Shown one piece after another: positions 11,901 to 23,500 of a stretch of DNA of 64,000 nucleotides; position 1 is the stretch's first letter, and each line of letters begins with the position of its first letter. The stretch is from assembly GCA_001939145.1 (NCBI GenBank), contig LSRX01000481.1:432692-496691 (forward strand). The letters run 5' to 3'. Position numbers and translations under genes: made by a program. The notes under the pieces were generated by a model, which was not told the origin of the DNA, did not search any database, and worked only from the letters and a program-made list of their open reading frames with translations. Source of the DNA: Symbiodinium microadriaticum. Lineage: Eukaryota; Sar; Dinophyceae; Suessiales; Symbiodiniaceae.

Positions 11901-14298
11901 ATCGGAAGCTGCCAGACTCCAACAATCCTGCGGATGTTGCAGTCCGAGTGGGCTTATACTATCTAAGTATCTGCCCGCAGAAGCTGGGCGGGGTTGATTT
12001 TGCACGGTACTCCCCGCCTCGCGGCGCGTTGCCTTGAACTTGTCACTGGCGCCCGGGACCTGAGAGTCACAAGCCTTCATGTCCGTCGCATCGGTTTGGT
12101 TCGAAACGACAAAGCCGATCAGTTATCCAGACTCCTCCGAGAGTAAGGCGTCAGGCGTATTCCTGAGTCAATGTCTGGCGAACTGACTGCTGCCGAAACC
12201 CCTGTGGCATTGTCATCACTGTCCTGCACCGATGGCAACATCTGATAACCCAAGAGGCCGGCCCTCCAACCTTACAGACCAATACTGTACTGGTACCGTG
12301 GAGCCTTACACGCAGCATCTCTCCAGCAGGGGTGGTTCTACCGTAGCAGAATCAAGCATGCCTGCCTTTCCATGGCGGGGCAACTATATTAAGGCACAGG
12401 GCCACATCAAAATTCCTCCTCACGAGGCGATTTGTCCGCAGTAGATTATTTGTCCTCCCGTGCCTTATTTCAAACGATGCTTCCCAAACGCAGGGGCCAC
12501 TCAGTATAGTACAGGAAGATGCACAGGTGAGTGGGGACGCAGGTTGCTCGGGAAAGTGCTGTAGATGCCACCTCGGCTCAAGCATGCTTCAGCCAAGTGA
12601 CGCAACATGACAACCAGAGCTCCGGCCCTGTGAACTACGCATACACCGCAGCCTGTTTACGAAACCGCAAATGCCATCGCCCTTTTAGTTGAAAGAACGC
12701 AGCGTGTTCCCAAATTGCTCGGGCACTTGGCGCGGCACGCCAAAGGCCTGACTTTATCGTAGATCCAGGTATTCTGCCGCTGCCCAGCTACAGCCCTGAG
12801 AAGGTTCGTTGAAGATGGGCGATGATTTCATCGCTACGAGCATCAAGTACTACATACTGCATGCGCCGAGCCTGATGAACTCGCAAGACAAGTCTTGAAG
12901 CTTAGCAGTGTGCAATGCGCAAAAGATGTCTCCGAGGCGAAGAGTAGATCCAGCAATTGACTCAGGAATTCTTTGCAAGTTCGCGCTTCGAACGGTGTCC
13001 AGACAACTTGCCCATGTTGCCAGCTGAGATCAGGCAAAACATCAGCAGTCGCTGCCGTCGCAGGGGAGCTTGGCCTGTTTCCTCTGCTGTGCTTCAAGAG
13101 CTTTCGGTGAGGGACCTCGCGATGCCGAGGCGGTGCAGAAGTCGAGTGCTCTCCTGAGATGCCTCCACACATGCCTGTCTCATCGACGGTCCATACCATA
13201 AGCAGCTGTTGGAGGGCTGGAAGCAGCAACTTCCTGGCATTATGCAAGTAAAACCGAGACAGCTGTGTCCGAATCGAAATCTCGGAGCTGCTTCTTGGAC
13301 GTGTTCTGATGTGTTCTTCTGTCTCTGACCACGCACTTTCCCATGCTGAAGCTGAAACCAAGGCGGATCAGTGAATGGCACGGTCATCCGCTCAGAGCCC
13401 TGGATTCGGCACCAACTCGAAGCGGCCGCCTCCGAGGCCTCGAAGCCGAGCGGATCGCTGAGACTTTCCGCTGAGACCTGCTCTCCGCTGCTCTCTCTCG
13501 CATCGCCCGGGCTTTGAACCGAAGGTTCGGGCACATCACCTGACAAAGGTGCAGCTGGGCCCTCATCGCATTGCCTTCGTCTGATCGTCCATATTCGTGA
13601 CGGGGAGAGCCAGCCCCACCTCCCGATCACAAGGGGTTTCCCACGATTTGGAGTGATGTACTTATCGTATCGTACAGTTTAGTGATATCTCGGACGCAGG
13701 GGAGTTCTGAGAGCCTTCCGCCGTCAGTTCGCTTGGGAGGCAGAGGAGGGAACGGATACATGCTGGAACATGCCGGAATTCGGAACGTCTGCCAAGTGTT
13801 CCCTGCAGCCCATGCAGAGCTTCCGGTGCTGACATCGGGCCAGAGTCCAGAGCTTGCAAGGTTTCGAGCGATGGGGCCGACCGCTTCGCCGTGAACCAAA
13901 AAGAGGTCCTGGAGCTGTGCAAGAGGTGACGGGTCCACCTGTTCAAATCTGTGCTGTTTCTCGGATCTGCCCTTTGGGAGGCGATTCTTCTACAGACCGG
14001 GGTCTGACATCTACGGCTACTCGGAATCAGACTGCTTGCAAGAAGCATCTGATGTTTCGCTGTGCAGAAAACCTGAGGTGGAGTTGCGGGCTTCTTTACG
14101 TACGGACCACCTGGGCAGGAGCTCCGGAAGTTCCCTCTTGGACGGGAGACGACCACCGAATCTAACATCTCAGGTGTGCAGTGAAGAACAATCTCATTCA
14201 TGCGCGGAGGGCTGAGAATGCTTCCGCAAGCTGAGCTGTTCTGACGGCAGTGCGGGTGAAACACTGGCTCAGAGCGCTCGTTCTGTTCAGTCGTGTTC
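8960..14298. other. No secure gene; scattered exon-like and retroelement-like remnants
   Basis: Open frames occur on both strands, the largest on + at 10280-10978 and 11019-11540 and on - at 13094-13630 and 13662-14264, but none has a recognisable domain and overlapping frames are equally open. At about 12033-12141 (+) a frame ends in GLVRNDKADQLSRLLRE, which resembles the last part of a retroelement RNase H region (an ADALSR-like ending), so part of 11.7-12.5 kb may be a decayed retroelement. GCAT-rich short repeats lie at 10105-10165. Confidence 0.3.
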
Positions 14299-14320
14299 TG
14301 TTCTCACTCGCTTGCCGGCC

Positions 14321-15158
14321 ATGGCTTTCCGAGCTTTGTTCGTGTTCCTGAGCATTGCGGGTGCCTTCGGCGAGGATGTGGCTTCCGCCTTGGCATCGGA
14401 TGACGTGTGTGAAGGGCAGGATTGCAGCCTGGAGCTCCACCAGCTGCGCGGCATGAAGGTCAACTACCTGGAGGCTTTGGAGGATGCCTCCGAGGAAGTG
14501 GAGGAGGAGGCCGTGCAGGTGGAGCAGGAAGAGGAAGCTGAGGCTGAGGTCGAGGGCGGTGGCTGCACCGGTGCTGCAGACATGAAGACTTGGAAGCGCG
14601 GAGGTAGGAGGAGCTTCGACGCCGCCCTCAACAGCTGCGGCCGCGGCTGCGCCGCTGGTTTCCCCTGCACCAAGGACATGCCATTCCGAGTCACATAGAT
14701 GACATAGACATAGACCGCTAATCGTCAGTGCTTATCTGTGGTGTAGCTTCATTCAACGAGTCGATATGTATGTGAGAGGGAGTCTGTGAAGTGCTGTGGC
14801 GCATGGAGGACTGCATGCAGAAGAAGGGCTACTCGGGCAGCTGTGCCTCCTGCATGGCCCAGCTGGTGGGCTGTTCGAGGGACCACTGCATGAACCAGTG
14901 CATCTCGGTTGAAGGGGAAATTTTGAAGATCGTCAGTTCCGGCAGCCGGTCAACCCTCAAAAGACTCGCACAAGAGTAATCCGCATGTGCATGTGTGAGA
15001 TGTGCCAGTTGTATGCGAAATGAGACGCTTTTCCCATGTGGCGTGCCCACGTTGCAGGCATCACGAACGACAAGTCTCCGGCTTGCACGCACTGCGTGAA
15101 GTCCGCCTGCCGCCCGAAGATGAAGGCTTGCAGTGGGCTGGCTGTCGGCGGCCACTGA
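14321..15158 (+). CDS. Secreted cysteine-rich protein, array copy 1
   Basis: Three exons, 14321-14674, 14809-14899 and 15058-15158, give 181 residues. The start is the first ATG after the conserved leader; TTG at 14312 is not needed. Residues 1-17 are a signal peptide (MAFRALFVFLSIAGAFG), then a short segment with two Cys, a very acidic stretch of Glu/Val/Ala at about 46-83, and a C-terminal half with most of the 16 cysteines in CxxC-type spacings (SCGRGC, SCASC, PACTHC). Intron 1 has a GA donor and intron 2 a GC donor; AGGAC and GCATC are repeated at the two junctions. The acidic part could be a pro-segment and the Cys domain a disulfide-bonded extracellular module; the function is unknown. 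Residue 95 region reads WKRGG, against WKHGG in the other copies. Confidence 0.88.
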
Positions 15159-15611
15159 GGAGGCTGTGATGAATGCAACGGCCACAGAAGTCCGCCCAAT
15201 GAGGCAGGGCTGTCTGCACCAGTTTTGAGAATGCAGTTGCAGGGACCACAACGTCCTGGGAATGCTCTGCGGGCGGAGCCACAGCTTTCGCCCTAGCACT
15301 GCCGGTGGTGAAGAGCTTGAAAAATTACAGCCAACATGGATTGCCCATGTTGGGAAACAGTCGATCAGTTGACCAACATGAACTCGCACAGCGGTCATGG
15401 TGTTTTAGTGAGATGCTACTGTATCCGTGGGTTTAAAGTTTAAAGCAATTGAACATTACGACCACACGCCAGGCGGTCGGATATCATTTCGATGTTCTGC
15501 CTCTTCGTCGGTACAGACGCTATATGTCTGAAAGACGTGTTTGCTTTATGAGCCTCGATTTGCTCTCAAAACAGCTCCAAAGCGTTTCTTGTTCTCACTC
15601 GCTTGCCGGCC

Positions 15612-16449
15612 ATGGCTTTCCGAGCTTTGTTCGTGTTCCTGAGCATTGCGGGTGCCTTCGGCGAGGATGTGGCTTCCGCCTTGGCATCGGATGACGTGTG
15701 CGAAGGGCAGGATTGCAGCCTGGAGCTCCACCAGCTGCGCGGCATGAAGGTCAACTACCTGGAGGCTTTGGAGGATGCCTCCGAGGAAGTGGAGGAGGAG
15801 GCCGTGCAGGTGGAGCAGGAAGAGGAAGCTGAGGCTGAGGTCGAGGGCGGTGGCTGCACCGGTGCTGCAGACATGAAGACTTGGAAGCACGGAGGTAGGA
15901 GGAGCTTCGACGCCGCCCTCAACAGCTGCGGCCGCGGCTGCGCCGCTGGTTTCCCCTGCACCAAGGACATGCCATTCCGAGTCACATAGATGACATAGAC
16001 ATAGACCGCTAATCGTCAGTGCTTATCTGTGGTGTAGCTTCATTCAACGAGTCGATATGTATGTGAGAGGGAGTCTGTGAAGTGCTGTGGCGCATGGAGG
16101 ACTGCATGCAGAAGAAGGGCTACTCGGGCAGCTGTGCCTCCTGCATGGCCCAGCTGGTGGGCTGTTCGAGGGACCACTGCATGAACCAGTGCATCTCGGT
16201 TGAAGGGGAAATTTTGAAGATCGTCAGTTCCGGCAGCCGGTCAACCCTCAAAAGACTCGCACAAGAGTAATCCGCATGTGCATGTGTGAGATGTGCCAGT
16301 TGTATGCGAAATGAGACGCTTTTCCCATGTGGCGTGCCCACGTTGCAGGCATCACGAACGACAAGTCTCCGGCTTGCACGCACTGCGTGAAGTCCGCCTG
16401 CCGCCCGAAGATGAAGGCTTGCAGTGGGCTGGCTGTCGGCGGCCACTGA
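15612..16449 (+). CDS. Secreted cysteine-rich protein, array copy 2
   Basis: Exons 15612-15965, 16100-16190 and 16349-16449 give the same 181-residue protein as copy one, with WKHGG for WKRGG as the visible amino-acid change. Introns are the same length as in copy one (134 and 158 bases), with the same GA and GC donors. The spacer to the previous stop is 453 bases and contains no other gene; it carries CAAAACAGCTCCAAAG about 35-50 bases before the ATG, which offers AG sites for spliced-leader addition (inference). Confidence 0.88.
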
Positions 16450-16902
16450 GGAGGCTGTGATGAATGCAACGGCCACAGAAGTCCGCCCAATGAGGCAGGG
16501 CTGTCTGCACCAGTTTTGAGAATGCAGTTGCAGGGACCACAACGTCCTGGGAATGCTCTGCGGGCGGAGCCACAGCTTTCGCCCTAGCACTGCCGGTGGT
16601 GAAGAGCTTGAAAAATTACAGCCAACATGGATTGCCCATGTTGGGAAACAGTCGATCAGTTGACCAACATGAACTCGCACAGCGGTCATGGTGTTTTAGT
16701 GAGATGCTACTGTATCCGTGGGTTTAAAGTTTAAAGCAATTGAACATTACGACCACACGCCAGGCGGTCGGATATCATTTCGATGTTCTGCCTCTTCGTC
16801 GGTACAGACGCTATATGTCTGAAAGACGAGTTTGCTTTATGAGCCTCGATTTGCTCTCAAAACAGCTCCAAAGCGTTTCTTGTTCTCACTCGCTTGCCGG
16901 CC

Positions 16903-17719
16903 ATGGCTTTCCGAGCTTTGTTCGTGTTCCTGAGCATTGCGGGTGCCTTCGGCGAGGATGTGGCTTCCGCCTTGGCATCGGATGACGTGTGTGAAGGGCA
17001 GGATTGCAGCCTGGAGCTCCACCAGCTGCGCGGCATGAAGGTCAACTACCTGGAGGCTTTGGAGGATGCCTCCGAGGAAGTGGAGGAGGAGGCCGTGCAG
17101 GTGGAGCAGGAAGAGGAAGCTGAGGCTGAGGTCGAGGGCGGTGGCTGCACCGGTGCTGCAGACATGAAGACTTGGAAGCACGGAGGTAGGAGGAGCTTCG
17201 ACGCCGCCCTCAACAGCTGCGGCCGCGGCTGCGCCGCTGGTTTCCCCTGCACCAAGGACATGCCATTCCGAGTCACATAGATGACATAGACATAGACCGC
17301 TAATCGTCAGTGCTTATCTGTGGTGTAGCTTCATTCAACGAGTCGATATGTCTGTGAAGTGCTGTGGCGCATGGAGGACTGCATGCAGAAGAAGGGCTAC
17401 TCGGGCAGCTGTGCATCCTGCATGTCCCAGCTGGTGGGCTGTTCGAGGGACCACTGCATGAACCAGTGCATCTCGGTTAAAGTGGAAATTGTGAAGATCG
17501 TCAGTTCCGGCAGCCGGTCAACCCTCAAAAGACTCGCACAAGAGTAATCCGCATGTGTGAGATGTGCCAGTTGTATGCGAAGTGAGACGTTTTCCCATCT
17601 GGCGTGCCCACGTTGCAGGCATCACGAACGACAAGTCTCCGGCTTGCACGCACTGCGTGAAGTCCGCCTGCCGCCCGAAGATGAAGGCTTGCAGAGGGCT
17701 GGCTGTCGGCGGCCACTGA
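16903..17719 (+). CDS. Secreted cysteine-rich protein, array copy 3 (most diverged)
   Basis: Exons 16903-17256, 17377-17467 and 17619-17719, again 181 residues. It differs from copies one and two by SCMSQL for SCMAQL in exon 2 and by ACRGL for ACSGL in exon 3; all 16 cysteines are kept. Intron 1 is 14 bases shorter because a TATGTGAGAGGGAG-like piece is missing, which supports placing the acceptor downstream at GGAG/GAC instead of inside the deleted part. Sequence beyond the stop leaves the array consensus, so this is the 3' boundary copy. Confidence 0.86.
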
Positions 17720-18420
17720 GGAGGCTGTGATGAATGCAACGGCTGCACAAGCACCTGGCCGCCCAATGCGGTGTGCCTGTCTGCGATGGCTGTTTAGGGT
17801 CGGTTTATCATCCCGTTTTCGAGCGCGTGCAAAGTGCCAGACGGCCAGGCTGCAAGCAGTGCTGCCACTCATCGCTGCCATGCCTGTCCCCTCTGGCTCC
17901 CCTTCTAGGATCGGGACATTTGTCGGTGCTCGCTTTTCAGCAAATCTTCTAGGTAGTTGTTTTTGAGCAGACCGCCATGCAGATTCCGTTTTTTCGTTCC
18001 TTGGGGCTTTTGGGCCGGGACCTGGTAGCTGGGCTCTGGGCCATTTGTGAGGGAGTCACGTTCAGACAGCGACCTTTCGGGTGCCCGGAACCTCTTCCTT
18101 CTGCTTGAGGTGGAGGCAATTCTTCGTAATTTCCGAGCACCTTCTCGAAATCGAGGACTTGCTTGATGTGTACGCGAAACAGAAAGCAGGTACATGAATA
18201 TGGGTTCAGATCATCATCGTACAATAATACAAAAACAGACATAAGTAAGGATGCATGCATGCATGCATGCAGGCATGCAGGCAGGCAGGCAGGCACGCAC
18301 ACGTGTACATGAGCAAAAGCTAAATACTACACATCAGGGAGGAGTCTTCGGGAGGTCTGCGGAAATCATGTGGCCTGAATTCCATGCCAGAGTGTGAACG
18401 ATATGGTCAGATATATGTGG
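17720..18420. other. Array flank, unassigned
   Basis: After the third stop codon the sequence departs from the array unit. A + frame at 17734-17952 is Cys-rich at its start (VCDGCLG, GCKQCC) but has no initiation or splice context I trust. On the - strand 18070-18195 has a plausible exon-like frame with QVLDFEKVLGNYEELPPP. GCAT/GGCA short repeats lie at 18250-18300. No gene is called. Confidence 0.3.
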
Positions 18421-19690
18421 GGTGTGCCGCACGATATGTAAAACGATAATTGACATCATTATAAATATTAGTTTAGTATTCGTATTAGCATCAGTATTTA
18501 ATATCTAGTATAAGCATTAGAATATCATTAGTAAAAAAGTAAAAAATTAGTGTTAGTGCGCGTGTTAGTGCCAGTGTCAATGTCAGTGTTAGTATTATTA
18601 CTAGTATTAATATTATTATCAGTCTTCATGTTGTCAGTTTGAATATTCGCAGAAGCAGTATTATTTGTATTAATATTAGAATTAGTGTTCATATGTTAGT
18701 ATACGACTAGACTCGTATAAAAACAAGTTAATATGTACCAATATATGAATGTTTTCGTACAGTATTTTTATTTGTGTGCTTATATACTAGTTACTAGTAT
18801 ATGATAAATATATTAGTATATTGGTATGTTCCCGTACTAATATACATGTATTTTATTGTTTAGTACTTGCATATACGACTATATCAGTATATTAACCTAT
18901 TAAATTGAAAATATGTCAATGTGTTGGTCTAGCCGCATATTGATATAGAAGTATACTGGCATATTGCAGTACTGGTTTTTTAGTATATCAGCAAATTAGT
19001 ATATTCATACATTAATATAGTAGTATATTAGCATATTCGCGTGAGGGTATGGGGAAAATACTAATTTTCTAGTGTATGAGTGCGTCAAAAACATCGGTAT
19101 GTATATTTGTATAATTTGTATACATTAGTGTATGCAGGTATGTATTAGGATTGATATTGCTATACATTTTAATATCAATATGAATGTGCTCATTGGTATT
19201 CGTGGGAGTGTTCATGTTAAGATTAATAGTCGTATTGCCATATTCGTACCGGCATTAATATACGTGTTAATGTTCGTATCAATACCAGTTTTGAATTGAA
19301 TATTCAAAACAGTATCAATGTCAGTATGTTGGTAATAGTATGTCAGTAACCGCTAAATGAGAGTATGCGTATTCGCTTTCGTAGGAGTACTAATACTTAT
19401 ACTAAAACTGGTACCAGTATGAATACTGGCATTCGTAATAATAACAGTACTAACATTAATATTAATGCTAATATGATGATTCGGACTCGCAAGGATATTA
19501 GTATTATAAAGTGTTACTCTTGAGTTTTGTATTAATACTAGTAACTTAGTAGTAGCATTAATATTGATCTGAATATATTCGTTCTAATATCACTGTTACT
19601 ACGAGTAGTAGTGTTCCTAGGAGTATTAGTATTCAGTTTGGTATCAATATAATAGTATCATGACTAGTACAAATTTTTAGACTTGTACCG
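18421..19690. repeat. AT-rich island of degenerate ATTAGT/TATTAG repeats
   Basis: About 1.27 kb of strongly AT-rich DNA made of variants of AGTATTAGTATT, TTAATATTA and ATATTAGTATAT. Both edges are sharp against GC-rich surroundings. There is no open frame of note. It looks like an old, diverged hexanucleotide-like repeat; a match to organellar DNA is less likely because no gene fragment is visible. Confidence 0.75.
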
Positions 19691-20565
19691 AAATTGTAGA
19701 CAGCTCTCTTAAACTGACAAGAATCCAGATGCGGAAAGATAGCAATTTGTTGTCCCCCTTTTCAGATTTTACTACACGGCAGCCTCATGTGTAGGAAACA
19801 ATTTGAACATACTGCCTCGCTCACCATGCGCCGCCTGTGCATTTATCAAGATGTCTGCCATGAAGCATACTGTACATCACGTGTATCTGCACGAATATAC
19901 TCAGTATGAACATGGTATATTACACATCTTCACAAGTAGCAGTGACAGGGAAATGCCAGTACCATGGCAAGAGCCTGAGATTCCTGTGGTCCTGCTGCCT
20001 AGTGTCGGCGTACGAGCAAGAGTGCCAACTTCCTGCGTTCGTGCGGCCTGGTGTCGGCGTAGAGTAGAAGCAGAGCAGTACCTTGCTAGATTATGCCTAA
20101 AATCATGAAATCTGTGGGTTTTTTTTTTGGGGGGGAGCATGTATGTATATATATATATATATATATGTACACACACACACATATATATATATATATATGT
20201 GTACATGCATATATCATACGTTCATATTTGTGCATGTATGTATGTATGTATGTATGTATGTATGTATGTATGTATGTACGCATGTGTGTACATTGCGAAC
20301 AAGACAGCTATGTGATGTGTGGGGTTTGTCTGCAAATCAGCATGGTGGTCGAGACTCTAGGATACGTGCATCATGCAGCATTCCGTCCTCAAGGCGCGAC
20401 TGGGGAGTGTTCGAAGAATCTCTGCACTTTGAGCTTCTTGCTGCCTGAGCCCCTGTTTCATGGGCATCCGACTGGAAATGGAGATGAAGCTTCCGTTCAC
20501 GTCGCTATTTCGCGCAGCGTCTCGCGTGAGCTGAGTCTTCGCGTGGAGCCCTGCAATGTTCAAAG
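19691..20565. other. Upstream of the first located GlyRS exon; microsatellites
   Basis: Contains (TA)n, (CA)n, (TA)n at about 20140-20200 and (TATG)n at 20237-20278. Missing GlyRS exons for the N-terminal region and class II motif 1 should lie in or upstream of this stretch, but I could not find them. A 19803-20100 open frame has no recognisable content. Confidence 0.4.
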
Positions 20566-23500
20566 GCGTCCGGTCACGTGGATCGGTTCAACGACTTCAT
20601 GGTTCGGATCTGATTCGCTTTTTCGTAGTGATGGCACTGGCACTGGCAATGATCGTTCTTGATCCATTCCGCAGCGTTGCCCTTCTGCTTATCTCGCCTG
20701 CTGTGCCCGCAGAGGTCAAAGATGTGTCCGATGAGTCCAAGTTTTTCAGAGCCGACAAGTTGCTCGAGGTTCTGTGTCTCGAGCCTTTGACCACTGATTG
20801 CACAGTCTCGCTCCTGACATTTGAGGACGTCATGGACGAAAAGCTGAAGGCCGCCGACTTGACGGAAGCTCAGCGTGTTGAGCTCGCGGCTCAGAAGTTA
20901 ACGGCGGACGACAGTTGCAGCGTGCCTGTGAAATCAAACCAGGTACACCTCTGTGCGAAACCAGGCCGATGCGTACTCCCAGCAGGAGAGCCAGGGGCTG
21001 CGACCGTTTCGGCACCAGGTCGAAAAACGCTGGTTCAGCAGCTCCACTTAGAGTTGCGCTGTAGGGCGAAAAGATTCTAAAACTTCTAGGATTTACGGCT
21101 TTTTTTGCAAAGATCTGAAACACGGAAAAGTCTAACATGTTCGCGCTCGCTTTGTGTTCAAGTTGGCACGTGAGGGCCTGGAGTGCTGGAAGCCTGTATG
21201 ACTGTATGCCCAAATTCCAAAATCTATTATGGTAGCCGCAGGTATCGGCTTCCAGGGTGCGTGAAACACTGTCGTATCACGGATTCCCAGCTCAGATCTG
21301 CAGTTCTTTGGACGGGGCCCTTGATCCGGTGCGCATCACGGCCTGATCCGTTCCAAATGATCCTAGTGTATCATTTATTACCATTGGAAAATCTAGATTT
21401 TTTGGGGACCGTGGTGGAAGGGAGGGCTCCGGCACAGCAACGCCGAGCACTGCATGGAGGCCAAAACTCTATTAGGGCATGGATGCTTCGAGGAAGGGAT
21501 GCAGTAGGAGTGGACATCATGCTTAGTGCAGAGATGCTCCGCATGGTGACCGTCTTGGAGGGGGACTGCGTTCGCAAAAGCATCCATGCCCCGACCCTAA
21601 TAAAATCCACCCCGACCACATCCTTTCTCCAGACCATCCCCAAATTTTGAAAACATCCATAGCGACTGCATCTGTTCGCTAGAGTGTCGGTGCCTCAACC
21701 ATGAAAGCGTCCATGCATTGTCATGTTGCGGCATGATGCTTCGGGGAAGACCGTTGGAACATGAATACTCTGGAGAACAACAGATGAGCCGGAGACTTTC
21801 GCATTACTATCTTGGACCATGGACGCTTTGGGGAAGGGTTGTGTGCTCGGAGTGGGGGGCATCATGATTGGGAGCATCGACACTTTGGGCAGATGCGGCC
21901 AGAGTGGACATCATGGATGGGGCTCCATTCGCTCATACTCGTGCTTGGAGTCGTTCAAAAGGGGTCTGGGCACCTGGTGGGGTGCGGAAGTTTCGAGGAG
22001 CTGCACCAGATCTTTCAGAAGCCGGGCTTCCCAGTGTGCAGCAAGCCGTGCGGTGTGTTATGTGCCCGTGCGACAAACGGCCACCCGGTTGTCGCACAGG
22101 TTTGCAGAAACATGTTCCAGGTATCAGATCAAGTCGCCCGAGACCGGCAATGACTTAAGTGAGCCCTACGAGCCACCTAGCTGCGATTCCAAGGAGCCAA
22201 GCTTGAAGTTATCGGCTGTAAGGGTCAGCATTCCCGATGATCGACTTGTGATGCTGCAACGCAAGTCGTTTTGAGCGAGACCGTGCCACGAATGCCACGA
22301 CGTGTCCGAGGTTCAACTTGATGTTTCCGACTCCTATTGGCCCAGGAGGCTACCTGCAGGCAGCTCCGGCCACAAAGCCTCGGTCATGCCTACAATCCTA
22401 GAAATTACAAAAGGAGATCTTGCGAAAGCTACAACTAGCTAGGAACACCTAGGAACGTTGACAGAACTCAAAGCTCAGACACTGACTTGTTCTGCGAAGC
22501 CTTGGTGAGGGCTACCTCAGGCCGGAAACTGCGCAGGCTGGAATTAGAATTTGCACGGGGAAAACTGCCACGCAGTGCAACTGTCTTAGTTGCGTCAATG
22601 GGAGGGCATCTTCTTGAACTACAAGTTCTGCTTGGAGCAGAACTCAAACCGGCTCCCGTTTGGCGTGGCGCAGGTGCTGAGGGTCGTGCTTGACGCCCCA
22701 AACCGGGGAATAAATCCAGAACAAACTAGTTTAGGCAGGGCCGTGGCACCAGCCATCATGTTTCGATTATGTTGATCGAAGTGAAGAGTCAGACTGCGCT
22801 GTTTTGCGATTCTGCATGTTTCACAGGTGGGGCGGTCTTTCCGCAACGAAATCGCACCTCGGGCAGGTCGCACCTCGTGTCCAGACTCCGGAATAGGCAT
22901 GTAGTACTTGAACCTGAACTGGGCATATTCGCATATCTGTAACTTGACTCATGATCCGTCTAAGCTGGCAGCTGTGCACTCAATTGCCAGGGCTGACAAG
23001 ACAAAGGGAGTTCACTCAAGCAGAGATCGAGTACTTCGTGAATCCCAAAAACAAGGCAGGCCGAAAAGTTGCAGCGAGATCAAGCCGGGTTTATGAGGGT
23101 CCAGAATCAGCGGCACTTGCGACTTTATGAGGCTTCGTTCAAGGCAGGGTTGTCAGGCTGTGTTTATGTTGTGGTCTTGTAGCTTCACTGCTTTGCTTAG
23201 CTTAGTACCTCTACTGACTTCGTGTACTTGGATTGCCTGTTTCACTTTGGTGACAGGGGTGCAGGGAGGGTCGAGTGCATCTAGCCGGACGCGCAGCTAA
23301 TCCTGCGAAATATCTGTTCCCACACAGATTTGTCGTCATATTCCACAAAAAATACGTCCACATAGAGGTATATAGTGATATACATAACATTGTGTGAGAA
23401 AGGAAGCAGTCAAAGGCAAACTCAACCTGAATTACATGCATTCGCTGACAACGGCCCTGTGAGGCAAGCAGAGTTTGTAAGTTCAGAGCCTTCATGACAC

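Larger units (their letters stand above)
14299..17775 (+). repeat. Tandem gene array, 1,291-bp unit, 2.7 copies
   Basis: Units begin at 14299, 15590 and 16881, just upstream of each start codon (common start TGTTCTCACTCGCTTGCC). Copies one and two match almost base for base across exons, both introns and the spacer. The third copy ends soon after its stop codon: homology becomes patchy at about 17749 and is lost by about 17775. Only scattered substitutions and one deletion in intron 1 of copy three separate the units. This fits recent unequal crossing-over or gene conversion, and the tandem arrays typical of dinoflagellate genes. Confidence 0.95.

Noticed and set aside
12562-12582. GCCACCTCGGCTCAAG as a relic of the dinoflagellate spliced leader
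   Set aside because: Several mismatches in the diagnostic TTTT part and no gene follows; chance match cannot be excluded.
13662-14264. 200-residue - strand frame
   Set aside because: No domain, overlapping + frames equally open, and it would be the only - strand gene in the block.
14829-15398. 189-residue - frame repeated in the array (also 16120-16689)
   Set aside because: Antisense shadow of array exons 2-3 and spacer. The + strand has signal peptide, conserved Cys and phase-consistent introns.
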